This document shows, in pieces, positions 21,820-30,606 of a stretch of DNA of 36,481 bases. The DNA is from Candidatus Enterocola intestinipullorum. Lineage in GTDB: Bacteria; Bacteroidota; Bacteroidia; Bacteroidales; Paludibacteraceae. The notes below the pieces were generated by a model. It ran no database searches. It saw nothing but the letters and a program-made list of their open reading frames with translations, and was not told the DNA's origin. The position numbers were made by a program, and so were the translations under genes. Positions within the stretch are counted from its first letter, which is position 1. The number at the start of each line of letters is the position of its first letter. The DNA lies in the NCBI GenBank assembly GCA_017694565.1, contig JADIMR010000073.1:1-36481 (forward strand), given 5' to 3'.

Positions 21820-22725
21820 ATGGAATCGCATAATCATCATGAACATCTGCATCAGATAAAGCAGTTGGATGCTGTCTTTATCGTTTCAATAGCCTTGAAT
21901 CTTGTCTTCGTGTTGGTAGAGGCCGGGGTCGGATTGGTCGAAAATTCCATAGGCCTGCTTTCCGATGCGGGACATAACCTCGGTGATGTTTTCAGCCTTT
22001 TGTTGGCCTTGTTCGCTTTCAAACTGGCGAAAATCCATGCAAAGGGAAGATTCACTTACGGATATAAAAAAAGCACGGTGCTGATTTCGTTGTTGAATGC
22101 GATAATCCTGCTTGTCGCAGTGGGTGCGATAATAATAGAATCGGCGTATAAATTGCGCGATCCGGAACCGGTAAACGGCGTGGCGGTAACGTGGACGGCT
22201 GCCGTCGGTATAGTGGTGAACGGCCTTACGGCATGGATGTTGCATCGCGGGCAGAAAGACGACCTGAACGTGAGGGGTGCTTTCCTGCACATGGCGGCGG
22301 ATACGTTGGTTTCAGTCGGGGTTGTCGTTTCAGGCATAATCATCACCTATACGGGTTTTGTGTTGATTGACCCGATAATAGGTTTGGCGATAGCAGTCGT
22401 TATCCTGTTTTCTACATGCAAATTGCTGTTCCAAAGCCTAAGGCTCTCGCTTGATGCCGCTCCTGACAACATAAACGTGGAGGAGGTCAAGAAACGCTTG
22501 TCCGCAGTGCCGGGAGTTGAAAGCGTGCACCATATCCATATCTGGGCCATAAGCACTTCCGAAAATGCCATGACCGTCCATGTGGTATTGGACGAAGGAG
22601 CGGACCAATGTTCGGTAAAACGGGATATAAGACATTTGTCGGAACATGAACATATTTCACATGTTACGATAGAAACGGAAGCGCACGGATGCGATTGCGA
22701 AGATAAAGAGTGCTGCCAATCCTGA
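21820..22725 (+). CDS. Cation diffusion facilitator family transporter (CzcD/ZitB-like)
   Basis: This is a 301-residue inner-membrane metal/proton antiporter, probably exporting zinc. It has a His-rich cytoplasmic start (MESHNHHEHLHQ), six predicted membrane helices and the two halves of the metal site: SDAGHNLGD (Asp49, His52, Asp56) in helix 2 and HMAADTLVS (His157, Asp161) in helix 5. The C-terminal cytoplasmic domain shows VHHIHIWAISTSENAMTVH and ends in the Cys-rich tail GCDCEDKECCQS, which may bind metal. The start at 21820 follows the promoter. An M23 peptidase gene follows 54 bases later, with its own -7 element. Zinc is favoured by the HxxxD/HxxxD type; other divalent metals are possible. 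Confidence 0.93.
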   Translation: MESHNHHEHLHQIKQLDAVFIVSIALNLVFVLVEAGVGLVENSIGLLSDAGHNLGDVFSLLLALFAFKLAKIHAKGRFTYGYKKSTVLISLLNAIILLVAVGAIIIESAYKLRDPEPVNGVAVTWTAAVGIVVNGLTAWMLHRGQKDDLNVRGAFLHMAADTLVSVGVVVSGIIITYTGFVLIDPIIGLAIAVVILFSTCKLLFQSLRLSLDAAPDNINVEEVKKRLSAVPGVESVHHIHIWAISTSENAMTVHVVLDEGADQCSVKRDIRHLSEHEHISHVTIETEAHGCDCEDKECCQS

Positions 22726-22734
22726 AATTTTTCC

Positions 22735-22742
22735 TACCTTCG
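22735..22742 (+). promoter_or_regulatory. -7-like element of the M23 peptidase gene
   Basis: TACCTTCG fits the TAnnTTcG variant also seen upstream of feoB, fic and the ppiD-like gene. It lies 37 bases before the ATG at 22780. Confidence 0.4.
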
Positions 22743-22779
22743 CGATTTGAAAATTCAAAACGAAAACATTCGCGAATAC

Positions 22780-24066
22780 ATGAAAAGGACTTTGATATAT
22801 TTGGCGGCGTTGTCGTCCGCATTTATAATCGGGGCATGCACCAAGGAAAAAGACGGCGAAGACAGCCAAGAGGAGATTGAGGAGACAGTCATCGAACCTG
22901 TAACGGAATACGGTATACAGGTGGATTCTTTCACGGTCGATGAAGGAGTGATAAAAAACGGACAGGTTTTGTCGACGGTGTTCATCAACTACGGGGTAAG
23001 CCCTGCTACCGCATACGGCCTGAACCTGTTGTCGGACTCCGTATTTGATGCGCGGAGAGTGAAGGCCGGAAAATCTTATACCGCTTATTTGAGCAAGGAT
23101 TCCGTTCCCCGCTTGCAGTATTTCGTTTATCACAATTCCCTTGCCAACCATATCGTGTTCGATTTGCGGGACTCCCTTGTAGCCAGCCGTTTCGACAAAC
23201 CGGTAAGAGCAGAACAAAGGTATGCGCATGCCCAGATAGAATCTTCCTTGTGGAATGCGATTGCCGACAACAATCTTGATTTCGGGCTTGCCAACGAACT
23301 TTCCGACATTTATGCGTGGACGGTAGACTTTTTCGGGATTCAGCCGGGCGACGGCTTCAAAGTGTTGTATGATGAATTGTTCGTGGACAGCACGGCCGTG
23401 GGGGTTGGCAAGGTATATGCCGCAATATTCACCCATAATGGCAAGGATTTTTATGCAATCAATTTCGAGGACGGGGAAACCCACGGGTTCTGGGACTTGG
23501 AAGGCAACAGTTTGCGCAAATCGTTTTTGAAAGCCCCGTTGAAATTCAAGCGTATATCTTCAAAATTCACATACGCCCGCCGGCATCCGATATACAAAAC
23601 AGTCCGTCCGCATACCGGGGTTGATTATGCCGCTCCCATGGGGACTCCCGTAGTGGCTTTGGGCGACGGCAAGGTAATAGAACGCCGCTACAAAGGCGGT
23701 GGTGGCAATACGGTGAGAATCAAGCACAACAGCGTTTATACCACTGCGTACCTGCATCTTTCCAAATATGCCAAAGGCCTGAAAGTGGGTGACATGGTAA
23801 AGCAAGGCGAAGTAATAGGCTATGTCGGTTCTACCGGTGCTTCAACCGGACCGCACCTCGATTTCAGGGTTTGGAAAAACGGTACTCCGATTAATCCGCT
23901 TACAATGGAATCTCCATCGGTCGCGCCTGTGCCCGACAGCCTCAAACCGCGTTTCGAGGCTTACCGCGACAGTATTCTTGCTGTGTTGGAAGACTTCGAG
24001 CCGCAACAAGTTTCGCAGCCTGACAGCTTGGCGTCCGGACAGGCAAACAGTGAAGTGTATAGGTAA
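22780..24066 (+). CDS. M23 family peptidoglycan endopeptidase-like lipoprotein
   Basis: This is a 428-residue lipoprotein with signal MKRTLIYLAALSSAFIIGAC. An acidic linker and a middle domain (DIYAWTVDFFGIQPGDGFKV) precede the LytM/M23 domain at about 260-390. That domain has RPHTGVDYAAPMGTPV with His278 and Asp282, AYLHLSKYAKGL, and TGPHLDFRVW at His359. In classical LytM enzymes the last motif is HxH and its second His binds zinc; here it is Asp361. I recall this HLD form in other Bacteroidota M23 proteins, so it may still bind metal, or the protein may act as an activator without catalysis. The upstream in-frame TTG at 22747 is less likely than the ATG at 22780. Confidence 0.9.
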   Translation: MKRTLIYLAALSSAFIIGACTKEKDGEDSQEEIEETVIEPVTEYGIQVDSFTVDEGVIKNGQVLSTVFINYGVSPATAYGLNLLSDSVFDARRVKAGKSYTAYLSKDSVPRLQYFVYHNSLANHIVFDLRDSLVASRFDKPVRAEQRYAHAQIESSLWNAIADNNLDFGLANELSDIYAWTVDFFGIQPGDGFKVLYDELFVDSTAVGVGKVYAAIFTHNGKDFYAINFEDGETHGFWDLEGNSLRKSFLKAPLKFKRISSKFTYARRHPIYKTVRPHTGVDYAAPMGTPVVALGDGKVIERRYKGGGGNTVRIKHNSVYTTAYLHLSKYAKGLKVGDMVKQGEVIGYVGSTGASTGPHLDFRVWKNGTPINPLTMESPSVAPVPDSLKPRFEAYRDSILAVLEDFEPQQVSQPDSLASGQANSEVYR

Positions 24067-24084
24067 TAAGTTCGAGATACTTGC

Positions 24085-24120
24085 AAGAAGTCCCCGCGCT
24101 ATGCGCGGGGACTTCTTATT
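24085..24120. terminator. Bidirectional terminator between the convergent M23 and tamB genes
   Basis: A perfect 15-bp GC-rich stem (24085-24099 with 24103-24117) closes a TAT triloop, 18 bases after the M23 stop and just beyond the tamB stop. It can serve both converging transcripts. The T-tracts are short. Confidence 0.8.
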
Positions 24121-24121
24121 C

Positions 24122-27100
24122 TCAATTCACGTAAAATACTTGCGGCGGACGATTGACAACAGTACTGTCTTTTTTAACTTTCTTTCCGGATAGCTTTTCC
24201 GCTTGTCTTTTTGCCTTGCGTTCGGCAACATATAATTCGTGCCTGCGTTTGCGGTCTTCGCGCAAGGCTTTGCGTGCAGCTTTTCTTTTGGCGGCTTCCT
24301 GCTTTTCCAAAGCTTTTTCGGCTTTGGCGGCAGCTTTTTCCTCGTCTGTTTTCTTGCGGAATACTTCCTTGTAATATTTGAACAGGTTGTTCCAAGTGTC
24401 GAAGTCTTCCCTGTACATGATACCCAGACCTTGCGTGTATAATGAGTTATAGTACAAGCGGTCGTTTGTCTGGTTGTATGCTTTCAACCTCAAACGTCCC
24501 GAACGGTTCAATTTGTATTCTATGTTGAAATCGCCGATGAAGTCCTCGGAACCGTATTGGTTGCGGTAACCGACGTTGCCGTCTATAAGCAGGCGGTTGT
24601 TAAAGAAGTTGGTCGATATGTTGACGTCGAATTGCCGGTTGATCGATGCGTCTTGTTCGTCCTCCCTGTAATTTATGCCGATATTGACGTTCTGGCTTAT
24701 TTGCGACATCCAATAATTCAATTGGCTCGAAATAGTGGCGGTCGCCAATGACAGAGCCCATGCGTTGGCGGCGTTCGTACCGTTGTTCTGTGCAAGTTGC
24801 GGGTTGTAGAAGCGGTTCATCAACAGCAGGAACACTACTTGCTGCAACATCATTTCATCGGTATTCACCATGGCGTTCACGCGACGCTGTATTTCTTCGT
24901 CCTCGTTCGGGAGTTCCAATGCGAAACTAACCTGCGGCTGTTGCAGGTTGCCGTATATGTGGGCGAGGCAGTTTACTTTCGTTATCCTGCTTTTCACATC
25001 GGTCAGCATGCCTTCTTCCAGCAAGTCGTTGAGCGAAGCCGTTGTCTGGTACATCGCGTTTATGTCGAGAATGCCGTTCATCGGGTCTCCGTCAAAAGAG
25101 ACGCTGCTTCCGTCGGCTACTTCGAATTTTTTCCGTATCGCTCCTTGAAGCGAGAAATTGTATTCTCCTTCGCTTATCGCGTAATTGCCGAATATTTTCA
25201 CATTCGCGTTGTTGTCGATGTTTACCGTCAAGTTGCCGCTGCCGCGCCCCTTGATTATGTCGCCGCTGTGGCTGTCCATTATTATCTGCGCTTCAATGTC
25301 GGGAGTGGCTTCGATGAGCAGGTCTACATTGACTTTCGTGTTGATGTTGTTTTCACGTGCCAATCGTCTCAATCTTTGGAAACGGCTTCGAGCGTCTTCA
25401 TCCTCTTCCTTGACGGCATCCTTGTCGATGAACGATATGAATTTGTTGTCAGTTGCCGAACTGTAACTGCTTATGGGTACGGCAAAGTAACTGCCCGCAT
25501 CGGGACGGGCATTGACAATTATGTCCACCTTTTCCTCGTTTCCGGCAATGACTGCGCCTCCTGTGGCAAAGATGCGCCCGTAAAATTCAGGAAGGTCGGC
25601 GGAAGTGGTATTCATTACCTGGCAGTTGTTCACTCCCAAGTTTATCCGGTAGTTGAAATTCTTGAAATACGTATGGTTTACTTCGCCGCTGACAGACCCT
25701 TTGTTCCCGTATTCGTCATAAAGGGTTATGTCATCGAATATGATTGAACTCTTTGTCATTTTTACCGAATCGGTAAAGAAGAACTTTGATTTCAGCATGT
25801 CGATAGAAAGCATTCCGTCTTTTACGAAAGCATCTGCCCATACTGTGATTTTGTCGAATTTGCCCCCGACTCCCAATTTGCCGCTCGCGACTCCGTACAT
25901 GTCATCGGCAAATACCGCCATGTACGGCTTTATGAATTGCAAGTTTATGTCGTTCACGTCTATTTCCAACAACATCTCCTTTTCGACGGGTGCGACATAT
26001 CCCTTGGCAACCGAGGTGTCTCCGGCAGCGTTCAATACGATAGCCCCCATGTCTATGCGTTGCAGCTCGTGGTTGAATCCGGCCGTCGCTTCCACGTCCC
26101 CCATGGGATAACCGTTCATTCCGAACTGTTTTACATCGACATCGGCGTTTAGTTCAGGTTTGCCCGAGAACAGATGCGAAGCCGAGACATATCCAGTGGT
26201 TTTACCTATGAGGGTGATGTCCGGCATGTTTACCAGCGCGCTCAGGTATTCGAGGTCGAAATCCCGCATGTCCACGCGCAAGACCGAATCAGGTTGCAGG
26301 CGGGAGGCTGTCCCGTTTATTTTCACGAACTGGTTTTCGCTTTCGAACAACACGTTGTCGGCTACGATGCGTTCGCAATCGTACATTATGTTGCTTTTTC
26401 GGACATACCACAGGGAATCTCCCAATACCATCATTCCGGGATGTATTTCCAACATCAGGTTTACAGGATCCTGCGCCCGCTTAGGTTTGTTGAATACCAA
26501 CGAGGACGACCAAGTACCGGCAAAGTGCGGGGCTGTCCTGTCACGCCATCCGAAATCCAGATCGATTATGTTGTCCGCGAGGTCTATGTCCAAGTCGAAT
26601 TTCGTGGTGTCGGTCAATAAGCCCAAACGCGCATCGGCTGCGACATGGAAACGGTTGTCCAAGTTATGTACGTGCAGCAGCAACGAATCTATTTCCGTCG
26701 TGTTGTTCTGGATTTTGCCCGAATAGGCCATGAGTTCGACGATTTCTTCCGAATCGTTGAAATACCCGCTTATGAACGTGGTGTCGTCCACGCACCAGCC
26801 GGAACCTATGACGAAACATATATCCGACAATGGAGCCAACGTCATTTCAAAGCTGAAATCGTTGATGGACGGCATTTTGTGCGTCAATATCGCCCCTACA
26901 TTGCTGAGCTGCTCCGAAACCATGTATTGCAGGTTGTTGGCCATGGTGCGGAAACCGTATTGTCCGGAAACCTCGGCATTTATGAGATCCGATTGTACTG
27001 ACAGCCTTTTGGTTTTGCCCATGTCGTCCGAGCGTATGACCAAACTGTCCAAAACGTATGCTTCCCCTTCTTTTGCCAAAACTATGGAGTCGGTTACGGC

Positions 27101-28771
27101 CCGGCCTACGATGTTGTCGAAATCTGGGAATTCCACGTAAGCCTTGGAATGGGCGGATATTTTCAGACCCTCGGCGGCATCGATCAATTTCATGCTTTGC
27201 AGGTCGATGCTGTCGGCATCCAAGTCGAGCGTGGCGATGTTCAGGTTGTCATACGAATCGAAAGTGGCGTTTATGTCGATGCTCCCGTTGCCGTTTGAAT
27301 CGTTGAATGACAAATCCAGCGCGGCGGATTGCCCGTCGTAACCGCCGCTGACTATCATGTTGCGGAAGTCGTAATCGTTGAATTGGATTAATTTGACGGC
27401 ACCCGACAATCTTCCCACAGGGTTGAGGTCCCTTTTCTTGTTGCCGTCCACGCTTATGTCCAATGAAAGCTTGCCCAAGTTGCTCGACGGAAACAATCCG
27501 CCGAGATTGAACTCTTCCGTGCTTAGGCGGCCGTTGAATGCAAGTTCGCGTTTGGTTATGTCGATGCCCAACATTATGTCGGTACGTACCGTACCCATGA
27601 GAGTGTGAAGCTGTCCGTATGCCACCAAGTTGGAAACGAAGCCGGTTATGTTGCCGTTGAAATCCAGATCTCCAAGGTTGTATATCGTTTCGGGTACTCC
27701 TATCTGTTCCAATCCAAGGTCTTCGAAAATGTTTTCAAATTCGCGGCGCGAGCAGTGCAGCTTGTCTACATTGGCATAAATGAAAGAATTCCCGACATGC
27801 AAGGGGTCGCTTATGCTTGCGTTGCATTCCACGTTGAACCCTGTCCCGTATTTAAGTCTCAGCTCTTTCAGGTTAAGGCTGTTGTTGTACATTTCGGCTT
27901 CTGCGGAAACGTAGGCTTTGTTGCGTAGCCCGGCCACTTGCGGCACGATGCACGATATGTCTTTCCAGTCAATGTACGACGGATTCATGACATAGCCGAT
28001 CCGGGCCTTGTACATAAGGTCTTCCACAGTCCTTATCACGGCTGCCGAGTCGTATTTCATGTACAGGCGGTCGATGCTTATCAAAGACCCGGGCAGTTTC
28101 AAGTCCATCTCGTCCAATTCGATTCCTTGTTTGCCCAAGCTGCCGCGGAGCGAGAAATTTTGCAGCCGTAGTCCGGATTTTTCGTATGCGGAAAGGCTGT
28201 CTATGCTTAATGCGACCGAGTCTTTCGAGGCGTGTATTATACTGAAAGACGTTTTTATGTCCCGGACTTCGATGTTGCCGGGATCGAGTTTCCCTACCTT
28301 GTTCTTTTTCCCTCCTGTGTCCGTGTAGCTGAAAGTGGCATGTGTTATGTCGCAACTCCGCAATTCGAACGACAAATCGGGCATTTCGATTATGCTGTCG
28401 GGAGTAAAGGCGTCAATCAGGAATTGCAGGTTCAAAACTCCCGAACTGTCGGATTCCAATTTGAAATCCACACTGTCGATGTCCAGGTATTTGACGCGGA
28501 TTTTGTTTTCGAATATTATGGGAAGTATGCTTACGTCGGTATGGATCTTGTTTATCGAGGCCAGGCTGTCCCCGTGCAAGTCGGATACGTATATGCCTTT
28601 GAGCGTGAGGTCTGAAAATAATGAATAGGACAGGCTGCCGATCCGCATTTCGGCTCCGGTATATCCGGAAAGGTATTCTGTCGCCTTGCGCGCGGCAAAA
28701 GCCTGTACCTGCCTGTTGCTTAGCAGCAGCGTCAATGCCACGGGAATTGCGAGTGCAATAAGCAGCAGCAC
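24122..28771 (-). CDS. tamB: TamB-like translocation/assembly protein (DUF490)
   Basis: This AsmA/TamB-type protein of about 1550 residues spans the periplasm as a lipid-conducting bridge and aids outer-membrane assembly. It has one N-terminal membrane helix (LLLIALAIPVALTLLL), then long beta-rich repeats such as IGSLSYSLFSDLTLKGIYVS. The C-terminal DUF490 domain (about 1050-1450) has GRGSGNLTVNIDNNANVKIF and NIGINYREDEQDASINRQF with a final FNIEYKLNRSGRLRLKAYN. Unusually, it ends in about 75 residues rich in Lys, Arg, Ala and Glu. The start is unclear. The open frame continues upstream to 28813 with VIKKIFKIVIV but has no ATG; the GTG at 28771 is the only NTG start, and the positive N-terminus would favour a rarer start near 28798. 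It is divergent from tsaD. Confidence 0.9.
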   Translation of the reverse strand: MLLLIALAIPVALTLLLSNRQVQAFAARKATEYLSGYTGAEMRIGSLSYSLFSDLTLKGIYVSDLHGDSLASINKIHTDVSILPIIFENKIRVKYLDIDSVDFKLESDSSGVLNLQFLIDAFTPDSIIEMPDLSFELRSCDITHATFSYTDTGGKKNKVGKLDPGNIEVRDIKTSFSIIHASKDSVALSIDSLSAYEKSGLRLQNFSLRGSLGKQGIELDEMDLKLPGSLISIDRLYMKYDSAAVIRTVEDLMYKARIGYVMNPSYIDWKDISCIVPQVAGLRNKAYVSAEAEMYNNSLNLKELRLKYGTGFNVECNASISDPLHVGNSFIYANVDKLHCSRREFENIFEDLGLEQIGVPETIYNLGDLDFNGNITGFVSNLVAYGQLHTLMGTVRTDIMLGIDITKRELAFNGRLSTEEFNLGGLFPSSNLGKLSLDISVDGNKKRDLNPVGRLSGAVKLIQFNDYDFRNMIVSGGYDGQSAALDLSFNDSNGNGSIDINATFDSYDNLNIATLDLDADSIDLQSMKLIDAAEGLKISAHSKAYVEFPDFDNIVGRAVTDSIVLAKEGEAYVLDSLVIRSDDMGKTKRLSVQSDLINAEVSGQYGFRTMANNLQYMVSEQLSNVGAILTHKMPSINDFSFEMTLAPLSDICFVIGSGWCVDDTTFISGYFNDSEEIVELMAYSGKIQNNTTEIDSLLLHVHNLDNRFHVAADARLGLLTDTTKFDLDIDLADNIIDLDFGWRDRTAPHFAGTWSSSLVFNKPKRAQDPVNLMLEIHPGMMVLGDSLWYVRKSNIMYDCERIVADNVLFESENQFVKINGTASRLQPDSVLRVDMRDFDLEYLSALVNMPDITLIGKTTGYVSASHLFSGKPELNADVDVKQFGMNGYPMGDVEATAGFNHELQRIDMGAIVLNAAGDTSVAKGYVAPVEKEMLLEIDVNDINLQFIKPYMAVFADDMYGVASGKLGVGGKFDKITVWADAFVKDGMLSIDMLKSKFFFTDSVKMTKSSIIFDDITLYDEYGNKGSVSGEVNHTYFKNFNYRINLGVNNCQVMNTTSADLPEFYGRIFATGGAVIAGNEEKVDIIVNARPDAGSYFAVPISSYSSATDNKFISFIDKDAVKEEDEDARSRFQRLRRLARENNINTKVNVDLLIEATPDIEAQIIMDSHSGDIIKGRGSGNLTVNIDNNANVKIFGNYAISEGEYNFSLQGAIRKKFEVADGSSVSFDGDPMNGILDINAMYQTTASLNDLLEEGMLTDVKSRITKVNCLAHIYGNLQQPQVSFALELPNEDEEIQRRVNAMVNTDEMMLQQVVFLLLMNRFYNPQLAQNNGTNAANAWALSLATATISSQLNYWMSQISQNVNIGINYREDEQDASINRQFDVNISTNFFNNRLLIDGNVGYRNQYGSEDFIGDFNIEYKLNRSGRLRLKAYNQTNDRLYYNSLYTQGLGIMYREDFDTWNNLFKYYKEVFRKKTDEEKAAAKAEKALEKQEAAKRKAARKALREDRKRRHELYVAERKAKRQAEKLSGKKVKKDSTVVNRPPQVFYVN

Positions 28772-28910
28772 TATTACTATCTTAAATATTTTTTTGATAA
28801 CTTTGCCTCGTTTTTAAGCGGGAAACATGCGAATGCACCGGTTGTGATGCATTTCTGGAAGCGCGGAGCGAAAAACATCGCTGGTACGTGCGCGCATGTA
28901 CATATTAGTG

Positions 28911-28918
28911 CAAAAATA
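28911..28918 (-). promoter_or_regulatory. Possible tamB promoter -7 element
   Basis: TATTTTTG on the minus strand matches TAnnTTTG, about 140 bases before the GTG at 28771. It lies in the tsaD-tamB divergent spacer (28772-28926). I could not identify a convincing promoter for tsaD in the same spacer. Confidence 0.45.
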
Positions 28919-28926
28919 CTAATAAA

Positions 28927-29985
28927 ATGGGAGCAATGGAAACAGGAGAGCAAAATATCGGCAAACAAAAATTGTGTATTCTCGGAATAGAATCTTCTTG
29001 CGACGACACGTCGGCAGCCATTGTCGCGGACGGCAAGTTGCTTTCCAACGTCATTGCCTCCCAAGCCGTGCACAGCAGCTACGGCGGCGTTATCCCCGAA
29101 TTGGCTTCGCGGGCGCACCAGCAGAACATAGTCCCGGCGGTGCATGAAGCGGTAAAACGCGCCGGAATATCCGTAAGCGATATTTCCGCCGTGGCATATA
29201 CCCGGGGGCCCGGTCTCATCGGTTCATTGTTGGTAGGCACTTCTTTTGCCAAAGGATTGGCGGTTTCCCTCGGCTTGCCGTTGATTGATGTCAATCATTT
29301 GCAGGCGCATATACTCGCGCATTTCATCCAGGAACCGGGGCAGGAACACGAAGTGCCGGGATTCCCGTTCATTTGCCTGTTGGTGTCCGGCGGCAATTCG
29401 CAAATAGTATTGGTCAGGGGATTCAACGATTTCGAGATTTTGGGGCAGACTATCGACGATGCGGCGGGCGAAGCCTTTGACAAATGTGCCAAGGTGTTAG
29501 GCGGTCCTTATCCCGGAGGTCCATACGTGGACAAGACGGCCAGGGACGGTGATGACAGCATGTTCAAGTTCGCCAAACCGCATGTGCCCGGATTGGATTA
29601 CAGTTTCAGCGGTTTGAAAACGTCGTTCCTGTATCTCGTGCGCGACAATCTGAAAAACGATCCCGGTTTCGTTGAAAAACATCGCGGCGATTTGTGTGCG
29701 TCGTTCCAACGAACCGTAGTGGAGTGCCTTATGCAGAAGTTGAAAGAGGCATTCAAACAACATAAGGTGGAATGCCTGGCATTAGCCGGCGGCGTTTCCG
29801 CCAATTCCGCCCTTCGCAAAGCTTTTACCGACTTTTGCGAGGCGGAAAAAGTCAAGGCGTTCGTGCCTAAAATTTCATATACGACCGATAATGCGGCGAT
29901 GATAGCGACAGCCGCCTTGTATCAATACCGCAGCAGGAGTTTCGACAAGCTCGACTCGGTGCCGTTCGCCCGTGCAGTCGTATAA
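28927..29985 (+). CDS. tsaD: tRNA N6-adenosine threonylcarbamoyltransferase
   Basis: This is a 352-residue ASKHA-fold enzyme that, with TsaB and TsaE, transfers threonylcarbamoyl to A37 of ANN-decoding tRNAs. It shows CILGIESSCDDTSAAIV, the metal-binding HLQAHILAH, LLVSGGNSQIVLV, the KAE1 signature around GEAFDKCAKVLGGPYPGGPY and LALAGGVSANSALR. Length is normal. The ATG at 28936 is an alternative start. It heads a tightly packed operon with an exosortase and coaX. Confidence 0.97.
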   Translation: MGAMETGEQNIGKQKLCILGIESSCDDTSAAIVADGKLLSNVIASQAVHSSYGGVIPELASRAHQQNIVPAVHEAVKRAGISVSDISAVAYTRGPGLIGSLLVGTSFAKGLAVSLGLPLIDVNHLQAHILAHFIQEPGQEHEVPGFPFICLLVSGGNSQIVLVRGFNDFEILGQTIDDAAGEAFDKCAKVLGGPYPGGPYVDKTARDGDDSMFKFAKPHVPGLDYSFSGLKTSFLYLVRDNLKNDPGFVEKHRGDLCASFQRTVVECLMQKLKEAFKQHKVECLALAGGVSANSALRKAFTDFCEAEKVKAFVPKISYTTDNAAMIATAALYQYRSRSFDKLDSVPFARAVV

Positions 29986-30015
29986 CTGCCCGGCGGAAGA
30001 AAAAAGTTGAAGATT

Positions 30016-30606
30016 ATGAATAAAGTTGCCGGATATTTGAACAAGTACCCGAGGCTTACGGCTGTTACCGTGTTCGCATTCGTGCTGGCCGTCTTTTACT
30101 TCGTTTGGAGGGACAGCGTAACGGTGGAACGGGGGTTGAACGGCCTTCCGCTTTTCATGATGTGGGGGACAGTGGACGTTACTTCCGTGTTCATGCCGCT
30201 CATAGTATGGGAAAGCGACATCACATGTTACGTCTTGCGGCATATCGTTGGGGCGGAAGTTTCCCAAGCCGCCAATCTGTTGTGCCATCCGGACAACGGC
30301 GCTTGCATGAGCGTGGTTTGGGATTGCACGGGACTGAAACAGGTTTTGGAGTTCTTTTTCATTATCCTCCTGTTCCCGTCGTGCCACAAGCACAAATTAT
30401 GGTATGTGCCGGCGGGCGTGGCGGTCCTTGCCGTGTTCAACATATTCCGTCTCGTATTGGTGTTCATAGCCGGAAGCGACGGATTGGAAGCCATGGAAAT
30501 GGCACATTCTTCATTCAAATTCCTGTTCAACGGTTTGATATTCGTCTTGTGGCTCGTTTGGGCGGAGTTCGTTTATCGTCCCCATGTCGTTAAAAGAGTA
30601 TCATGA
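30016..30606 (+). CDS. Exosortase/archaeosortase family protein
   Basis: This is a 196-residue polytopic membrane protein from the ATG at 30016; a TTG at 30007 is in frame. Exosortases are Cys transpeptidase-like enzymes that cleave and attach proteins carrying C-terminal sorting signals. The predicted triad is present in order: Cys104 in VWDCTGLKQ, Arg145 in FNIFRLVLVF and His164 in AHSSFKF, each at a helix edge. It lacks the extra EpsI-type domain and is close to the minimal core. It is 30 bases after tsaD and overlaps the coaX start by 4 bases, so it is co-expressed. No protein with an obvious PEP-CTERM-like tail (motif, helix, basic end) is encoded in this window, so the substrate is unknown. 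Confidence 0.8.
   Translation: MNKVAGYLNKYPRLTAVTVFAFVLAVFYFVWRDSVTVERGLNGLPLFMMWGTVDVTSVFMPLIVWESDITCYVLRHIVGAEVSQAANLLCHPDNGACMSVVWDCTGLKQVLEFFFIILLFPSCHKHKLWYVPAGVAVLAVFNIFRLVLVFIAGSDGLEAMEMAHSSFKFLFNGLIFVLWLVWAEFVYRPHVVKRVS

Noticed and set aside
28777..29145. Minus-strand frame of 122 codons over the tsaD start
   Set aside because: Antisense to tsaD and without family features; only its end is of interest as a possible frameshift leader to tamB.
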